The position numbers and the translations under genes were made by a program. Of a DNA stretch of 64,000 bases, positions 58,018 to 64,000 are shown piece after piece (the first letter of the stretch is position 1; every line of letters starts with the position of its first letter). This DNA is from Candidatus Vesicomyosocius sp. SY067_SCS001 (GTDB lineage: Bacteria > Pseudomonadota > Gammaproteobacteria > PS1 > Pseudothioglobaceae). Where the stretch lies: the NCBI RefSeq assembly GCF_014706615.1, contig NZ_CP054877.1, positions 868,001 to 932,000 on the forward strand, written 5' to 3'. The notes under the pieces are model-generated. The model searched no databases. It worked only from the letters and a program-made list of their open reading frames with translations, and was not told where the DNA came from.

Positions 58018-58538
58018 GCAGAATAATAAATCTTAACTAAGTTATAATTTTTATAAATTTACGTTTAGCAACTCCAAAGGTTATTTTTAATAAATTTCTA
58101 AGTTATCAACTATTGTTATATGTCCATTTTCAAAAAAAAGTGGGTAGAAATGATATTTTGATGATTATATCCAATTTGCTTAATACAAAAACTAGTCATA
58201 CCTATAATTAATAATAAATAGCATTAGTAATAAAAACACTCTATTACAGAGTCCATATTCTGTATCCATTTCATATCAACCAGCTTATAATCATGGGATT
58301 AATAGCAAACTCTATCCACTCCTGATTCAAATAATTAAACCAAAAAAAGTAACTTACTAAACAAAATTCTAAACTTAACCTACTAGTCTACTTCATATGG
58401 AATCTGTTTCAGGTTAAGCTAGAAGACTTTAGGTACTATCATACAAAAAACCAAAAACATTGATGAATGTTCATTCATGTTTCATACTAACCAATTTAAT
58501 TGGTTTAAAATAAATATATTTATTTGACACATTATATC
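58018..58538. other. 521-base divergent spacer between birA and truA
   Basis: No gene is seen. Near truA there are two small inverted repeats: 58463-58478 (atgaatg arms, 2-base loop) and 58489-58505 (aaccaatt arms, one central base). A TTGACA at 58524 is too close to the start codon to be its -35. Confidence 0.5.
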
Positions 58539-59282
58539 ATGAAAATAGCATTAGGAGTTGAATACTTAGGCACACATTTCCACGGTTGGCAGTGTCAAAA
58601 ATCTAACATTAGGACTGTACAACAAGTAATAGAACAAGCTTTATCAAGTGTTGCCAATCAACCTGTGAGAGTGTTTTGTTCTGGTAGAACCGATACTGGT
58701 GTACACGCCACCTGCCAAGTTATTCATTTTGAAACTAACATCAAGCGTAAAAATAAGGCTTGGCTATTTGGTGGCAATGTTAACCTGCCAAGTGATGTTA
58801 ACTTCACTTGGATAAAGCCCGTTGATGATAATTTTCACGCACGATTTAGTGTTATCAGCAGACAATATAATTATAAAATACATAACACAAAAATCCGTTC
58901 TTCTATTATAGCAACTCATTCATTATGGGAACCAAGAAAATTGGATATAATAGCAATGAATAAAGCCGGGCAATATTTAACTGGAAAACATAACTTTTCA
59001 GCCTTTCGAGGAAGTTTATGCCAAGCAAAATCCCCCATTAAAACCATTGAATTTATAAAACTAACCAAGAATGATGATAATATTTTACTAAACATAAAAG
59101 CCAACGCCTTTTTACACCATATGGTACGCAATATCGTTGGTACACTGCTAAAAGTAGGTAAAGGAGAAAAACCCATTGAATGGGTGAGAGAGGTTTTGAA
59201 TAGCAAACAACGAAAACAGGCCGGACCTACCGCACCACCACAAGGACTTTACTTTATTAAAGCTTTTTATAAAAATCTTTAA
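58539..59282 (+). CDS. truA: tRNA pseudouridine(38-40) synthase TruA
   Basis: TruA makes pseudouridine at positions 38-40 of the tRNA anticodon arm. The product has the catalytic motif SGRTDTGVHA with Asp52, RQYNYKI, and the late FLHHMVRNIVGTLLKVGKG motif. I chose the ATG at 58539 (MKIALGVEYLG), which matches the family start; a TTG five codons earlier is less likely. Length (247 residues) is normal. Confidence 0.95.
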   Translation: MKIALGVEYLGTHFHGWQCQKSNIRTVQQVIEQALSSVANQPVRVFCSGRTDTGVHATCQVIHFETNIKRKNKAWLFGGNVNLPSDVNFTWIKPVDDNFHARFSVISRQYNYKIHNTKIRSSIIATHSLWEPRKLDIIAMNKAGQYLTGKHNFSAFRGSLCQAKSPIKTIEFIKLTKNDDNILLNIKANAFLHHMVRNIVGTLLKVGKGEKPIEWVREVLNSKQRKQAGPTAPPQGLYFIKAFYKNL

Positions 59283-59498
59283 TGCTAAGAAGGATAACGT
59301 TTAAACATCACATTTAATATATTAATAAAGCAATCAACAAATGAATTTATTAAAAATATATGTTAAATAAATTTGCACAAACAACAGGCTTACTCAAAAA
59401 ATTACTTGTAAGAAGAAAATAACTATCACTAGGTTTAAAAACAGATATTTTTAATCAGTAACACTTATTAGCAGTGATTAGTAATGTTATGATTATGG

Positions 59499-59504
59499 TA
59501 TAAT
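59499..59504 (+). promoter_or_regulatory. Probable -10 element for the SLC13-family gene
   Basis: TATAAT preceded by TATGG lies 38 bases before the ATG at 59542. A weak -35-like TGATTA stands 18 bases upstream. Confidence 0.4.
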
Positions 59505-59541
59505 TTTCTTATTATTTTGTACACTCTTTAAAATTAAAATC

Positions 59542-61485
59542 ATGTTCAATAAAAAAAATATTTCAGCTATTATTTTTGCTATTTTTGCCGTATGGCTCTC
59601 AACAATTGCACCAACTACTTCTATTTCTTGGATGTTGGGTGTTCTCGTATTAACAATTTACTTATTTGCTTTTGAAGTGGTAGAGGTTGATGAAGCTGCT
59701 ATTACCATTATGATTATTTTAGGGCTAAGTTCTTTACCATGGATTTATACTTTAATGGGACTAAAAGAAGGATTAGTTGACAATCAAAGACTATTTGATG
59801 GATTCTCTTCTAATGCAGTTATGTCAATTATTGCAGTTATGATTATTGGTGCAGGTTTAGATAAAACAGGATTAATGGGAAAGGTTGCTACTTTTATTCT
59901 TAAAATAGGTGGCACCTCTGAACCAAGAGTGATTCCAATTATATCTTCTACTGTTGGATTTATATCATCTTTTATGCAGAACGTTGGTGCGGCTGCATTA
60001 TTTATCCCTGTTGTAAGTCGTATTTCATCACGTTCAGGCATTCCGATGTCACGATTATTAATGCCAATGGGATTTACAGCAATTTTAGGCGGCACAATAA
60101 CCATGGTAGGTTCTAGCCCTTTAATCTTACTTAATGACCTAATTTTAACCACTAACCAAGGACTAGAAGTTGGACAGGAAATGAACACATGGGGTTTATT
60201 CTCTGTCACACCAATAGGTATTGCACTAGTCATAACAGGTATTATATATTTCGTTATTGCTGGAAAGTTTGTCTTACCTGTAACTAAAAAAGAACAGTCA
60301 GAATCTGTATCCGCCATTGAACACTTTCATAAAGTTTACAATATAGACTATGATTTATTTGAGGTTAATGTTCCTACAGATTCAAAATTAATCGGCATGA
60401 TGCTTGATGATATTGAAACAACTGCTAAAATTAGAATCATCGCAATTCAGACCATTGAAGGAGAAACATTTATTGGGCATCATTCAGTTGAAAGGAGTAC
60501 TGCAATTAAACCCCAAATGACCTTAGGTGTTTTAACAAAAAAAGAGCATTTAGATACTTTTGTCCAAGAATTTCATCTTAAACTATCAGACACAATTGAA
60601 AAATTCTCCAATTTACTATCCACACAAGAATGTGGCACAGCAGAAATTGTTATCCCACCTAATTCTTCTCTCATTAATCAAAGCGCTAGAGACGTATGGT
60701 TACGAAAAACTTATGGAATCGCCATGGTAGCCCTACATCGTGGCGGCAAAACCATGCAAGAAGGTGAAGGTATTCGTAATATACCATTTCAATCTGGTGA
60801 TACGTTAATTGTCCATACACGTTGGATTGACCTTGATAGACTACAATCAAATCCTGATTTTATTGTTATTACTTCTGAGTATCCAAGACAGGAAGAATAC
60901 CGACCTGAGAAAATCAAATGGGCAAGTATTTTCTTTGTCATTGCGCTTTTCTTAGTCTTATTTACAGATATTAAACTTTCTATCGCTCTTATGACTGGTG
61001 CTTTAGGTATGATTTTATCTGGTGTTATTAAAATAGAAGAAGCTTATCGCGTAGTTTCTTGGAAAACAGTATTCTTATTAGCCAGTCTTATTCCACTAGG
61101 CATGGCTGTGTCAAAAACTGGCACTGCCCTATGGATTGCACAAGAAACAGTTAAAGTAGTTGGAGATATGGCACCTTGGGTCATATTAACCTCAATTGTA
61201 ATATTGGCAACTTTCTTTACATTAGTCATGTCTAATGTAGGTGCAACTATTCTCTTAGTACCTATTGCCGTTAATATTGCTATTCAAGTAGGCGAAAATC
61301 CTGCAGTTTATGCACTAGCAGTTGCTATTGCAACTTCAAACTCATTTTTAATTCCTACTCACCAAGTGAACGCCTTAATTATGGGTCCTGGTGGTTATAA
61401 AGTAGCAGATTTTATCAAAGCAGGCGGCCTTATGACAGTACTATTTATCATTGTGATGATGTCAATGATGAGCATCATCTTTTAA
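59542..61485 (+). CDS. SLC13-family permease with TrkA-C (RCK_C) domains
   Basis: The 647-residue inner membrane transporter has two membrane halves (about 1-245 and 455-647) with the family motif ILGGTITMVGSSPLILLND and the matching VMSNVGATILLVP, separated by a soluble insert of about 200 residues with two RCK_C-like ligand-binding domains (around EVNVPTDSKLIGMML and AEIVIPPNSSLINQS). Relatives move sulfate or dicarboxylates with sodium. In a sulfur oxidiser, sulfate handling is plausible but not proven. A possible -10 element lies 38 bases upstream. Confidence 0.88.
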   Translation: MFNKKNISAIIFAIFAVWLSTIAPTTSISWMLGVLVLTIYLFAFEVVEVDEAAITIMIILGLSSLPWIYTLMGLKEGLVDNQRLFDGFSSNAVMSIIAVMIIGAGLDKTGLMGKVATFILKIGGTSEPRVIPIISSTVGFISSFMQNVGAAALFIPVVSRISSRSGIPMSRLLMPMGFTAILGGTITMVGSSPLILLNDLILTTNQGLEVGQEMNTWGLFSVTPIGIALVITGIIYFVIAGKFVLPVTKKEQSESVSAIEHFHKVYNIDYDLFEVNVPTDSKLIGMMLDDIETTAKIRIIAIQTIEGETFIGHHSVERSTAIKPQMTLGVLTKKEHLDTFVQEFHLKLSDTIEKFSNLLSTQECGTAEIVIPPNSSLINQSARDVWLRKTYGIAMVALHRGGKTMQEGEGIRNIPFQSGDTLIVHTRWIDLDRLQSNPDFIVITSEYPRQEEYRPEKIKWASIFFVIALFLVLFTDIKLSIALMTGALGMILSGVIKIEEAYRVVSWKTVFLLASLIPLGMAVSKTGTALWIAQETVKVVGDMAPWVILTSIVILATFFTLVMSNVGATILLVPIAVNIAIQVGENPAVYALAVAIATSNSFLIPTHQVNALIMGPGGYKVADFIKAGGLMTVLFIIVMMSMMSIIF

Positions 61486-61552
61486 TTAATTACTCTAACC
61501 CTTAACTTAAGTAGAGAGAAACGTTCTTAACGAGACAAAAAATTTAAATTCA

Positions 61553-62143
61553 ATACAAGCAAAAAAAAGACTGATTGATGGTAATCAACGTTTTATTGAT
61601 GGCACTACTGTATTGCATCATCAATTACCTCCACATAAACATATAAAGAATATACAAGATCAAGAACCTTTCGCAATTATATTAGGCTGTTCTGATTCAC
61701 GAGTACCTATTGAGACTATCTTTGACCAAAATTTTGGAGATTTATTCATTATTCGTATTGCAGGCAACATAGTAGCACCATCACAAATGGGTAGCGTTGA
61801 GTTTGCAATATCAAAATTTAAAACAGTCTTAATCGTTATACTAGGACATTCTAACTGTGGTGCTATTAACGCAACCATTGATGAATGTATAAATAAAACA
61901 CATTTATCAAGTAGTCTTCACTCTATTACTGATAGAATAAAACCATCAATCTTACCTTTAATTAACTTAGATTTACCCAATCATGAATTAATAAACAGAG
62001 CTGTTAAAGTTAATATTATTAATTCTGTCAAACAATTACAAAGCCAATCAACAGTGATTAAAGAATCTATTAAGAGTAATAAACTAAGGATTATAGGTGC
62101 CAACTATTCTTTAACATCAGGTATGGTTCAGTTCCTGACTTAA
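61553..62143 (+). CDS. Beta-class carbonic anhydrase, start codon not canonical
   Basis: Carbonic anhydrase interconverts CO2 and bicarbonate. Zinc ligands and catalytic pair are present: CSDSR (Cys46, Asp48, Arg50 counted from the ATA) and HSNCGA (His99, Cys102). The C-terminal GANYSLTSGMVQFL matches the family. Homology clearly extends upstream of the first usable TTG (61613): RLIDGNQRFIDG matches the family N-terminus. Between the in-frame stop at 61508 and 61613 there is no ATG, GTG or TTG. I place the start at ATA 61553 tentatively; it may instead be a gene with a lost start codon. Confidence 0.8.
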   Translation: MQAKKRLIDGNQRFIDGTTVLHHQLPPHKHIKNIQDQEPFAIILGCSDSRVPIETIFDQNFGDLFIIRIAGNIVAPSQMGSVEFAISKFKTVLIVILGHSNCGAINATIDECINKTHLSSSLHSITDRIKPSILPLINLDLPNHELINRAVKVNIINSVKQLQSQSTVIKESIKSNKLRIIGANYSLTSGMVQFLT

Positions 62144-62177
62144 TTTTCTTAAGATTTTGTGATTGAAACCAAGTTGT

Positions 62178-62681
62178 TTAAAAATTCTCATCCCAATCAA
62201 CTAAAATAGTTTGATTATTTATATCCACTTGTATTAAAAATGGAGAAATATAAGGCACCCAGTGCTCTTTTACACCTCTAACTATAAGTACACTATTCGA
62301 ACCAGTATCAACTAAATTAAGAACCTTACCAAGAACAATTTGTGTTTTATTAACTACTTCTAAACCAATTAAATCATTCCAGTAGTATTCACCTGCTTTT
62401 AGTCTTAATAATTGTGATTTTTCAATATACAAGTTAGTATCTATATAGACTCTAGCTTGTTCTTTATCAAAAATATCTTTGATTTGTGCTACAATAGTTT
62501 TAGCTTGCACACGACCTTGGGAAATATTTAAAGTTTGCCAATGACTATCGACATTTATATACCACGGTTGATAGGATAAAATATTCACCCTTGGATGAGT
62601 ATGGGAGAAAACTTTAACCCAGCCATTAACACCAAAAAACCCATTAATCTTTCCGATTAATAGCTTTTGATTATTAGATAT
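62178..62681 (-). CDS. rimM: Ribosome maturation factor RimM, probable ATA start
   Basis: RimM helps mature the head of the 30S subunit and binds S19. From the ATA at 62681 the product reads SNNQKLLIGKINGFFGVNGW, a perfect family N-terminus, then ILSYQPWY, the PRC-barrel segment GEYYWNDLIGLEV, TGSNSVLIVRG and a final VDWDENF. The length of 167 residues fits the family. The only canonical start in frame is GTG at 62588, which would delete about 31 conserved residues. AGAG lies a few bases upstream of the ATA. rpsP precedes it, as usual. Confidence 0.85.
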   Translation of the reverse strand: MSNNQKLLIGKINGFFGVNGWVKVFSHTHPRVNILSYQPWYINVDSHWQTLNISQGRVQAKTIVAQIKDIFDKEQARVYIDTNLYIEKSQLLRLKAGEYYWNDLIGLEVVNKTQIVLGKVLNLVDTGSNSVLIVRGVKEHWVPYISPFLIQVDINNQTILVDWDENF

Positions 62682-62738
62682 TAAAGACTCTGAATTACTC
62701 AGCGAGTTCTACTGATTATGCTATTAGTTTAGATAAAA

Positions 62739-63014
62739 TCAAAGATTTTTTGCTAACTTGACAGCAATACCTTGGTCTTTAAACTCTTTGACAAGCCGCT
62801 TAACACGATCTGAAATTTGAGCACCTTTTGATGTCCAATATGCTAACCTAGCTTCTTCGATAATAAGCCTAACTTCTTGTCCATGGGTAACTGGATTAAA
62901 ATATCCAAGTCGCTCAATATAAGAACTATCTCTACGTCTCCTAGAGTCTGTTGCTACAATTGAATAAAAAGGTTTTTTCTTGGCTCCACCACGAGCTAGT
63001 CTAATTTTAACCAT
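62739..63014 (-). CDS. rpsP: 30S ribosomal protein S16
   Basis: S16 is an assembly protein of the small subunit. The 91-residue product begins [20 protein letters not shown] and has [16 protein letters not shown], as expected. It is followed by rimM, the conserved rpsP-rimM order, but the usual trmD and rplS do not follow; a convergent carbonic anhydrase gene lies there instead. Confidence 0.97.
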   Translation of the reverse strand: MVKIRLARGGAKKKPFYSIVATDSRRRRDSSYIERLGYFNPVTHGQEVRLIIEEARLAYWTSKGAQISDRVKRLVKEFKDQGIAVKLAKNL

Positions 63015-63077
63015 GGTTTTATTCCTAATTTATATCATATAATAATATACTTATACATTACGGCATAAGATTAATTA

Positions 63078-64000
<923 letters not shown>

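Noticed and set aside
58524-58529. TTGACA as a -35 box for truA
   Set aside because: It is only 15 bases before the start codon, so a transcript from it would begin inside the gene.

Overview
The window looks like a piece of chromosome from an AT-rich, reduced gammaproteobacterium. The gene set resembles sulfur-oxidising symbionts of vesicomyid clams (the Ca. Vesicomyosocius / Ca. Ruthia group, SUP05 relatives). That placement is an inference from gene content, strong A+T bias, the E. coli-like neighbourhood yibN-grxC-gpsA, and long gene-free stretches between intact housekeeping genes. I see no insertion sequence, prophage, CRISPR array, integrase or toxin-antitoxin pair. About 60 protein genes are supported, nearly all biosynthetic or housekeeping, plus one tRNA-Leu(UAA).

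Layout. 1-4.1 kb: the 3' part of guaA, tadA, fabD-fabG, and the ribosomal pair rplU-rpmA with a good terminator. 4.2-9.6 kb: ppiB-lpxH converging on an RNase II-like gene, then gcvH, gcvT, yciB and a small zinc-ribbon membrane protein. 9.6-16.2 kb: tRNA-Leu, ridA, recG, ubiC, then trpG-rhodanese-grxC-gpsA-phosphatase. 16.5-23.2 kb: rplM-rpsI, a DEAD-box helicase, a cold-shock gene between hairpin-rich spacers, sbcB and nth. 23.7-30.7 kb: hisB-hisH, an unannotated 46-residue membrane peptide, asd, and the six-gene run folB-folK-dsbA-thiD-hisC-nif3. 30.8-42.6 kb: plsY, ppk2 with a lysine-rich partner, an ABC-2 exporter, aceF-lpdA-pcm-RND exporter, nadB-def. 43.3-53 kb: purH, dbpA, a folate cyclo-ligase and the run hisA-rnfH-corC-TauE/SafE-pmbA-ubiH. 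53-55 kb is a 2 kb stretch with no recognisable gene. 55-64 kb: lptB-tsaD, birA, truA, an SLC13/TrkA-C transporter, a beta-carbonic anhydrase, rpsP-rimM and the 3' part of purB.

Together the genes support a self-sufficient biosynthetic cell: purines, histidine, NAD, folate, thiamine, ubiquinone, fatty acids, phospholipid, lipid A, protein lipoylation targets and envelope export. The SLC13 transporter and carbonic anhydrase fit a sulfur-oxidising autotroph, but no sulfur-oxidation or Calvin-cycle gene lies in this window.

The most unusual signals are subtle. (1) rimM and the neighbouring beta-carbonic anhydrase have complete homologous N-termini but no ATG/GTG/TTG where the protein should start. 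In both an ATA codon sits at a plausible start. (2) recG is full length but has substitutions in several near-invariant helicase motifs. (3) Long perfect inverted repeats occur in spacers, around the DEAD-box promoter, in tandem near cspA, and as a 30-bp perfect palindrome inside the ubiH coding end. (4) Two unrecognised small genes have persuasive ribosome-binding sites: a lysine-rich protein coupled to ppk2 and a 46-residue membrane peptide between asd and hisB.
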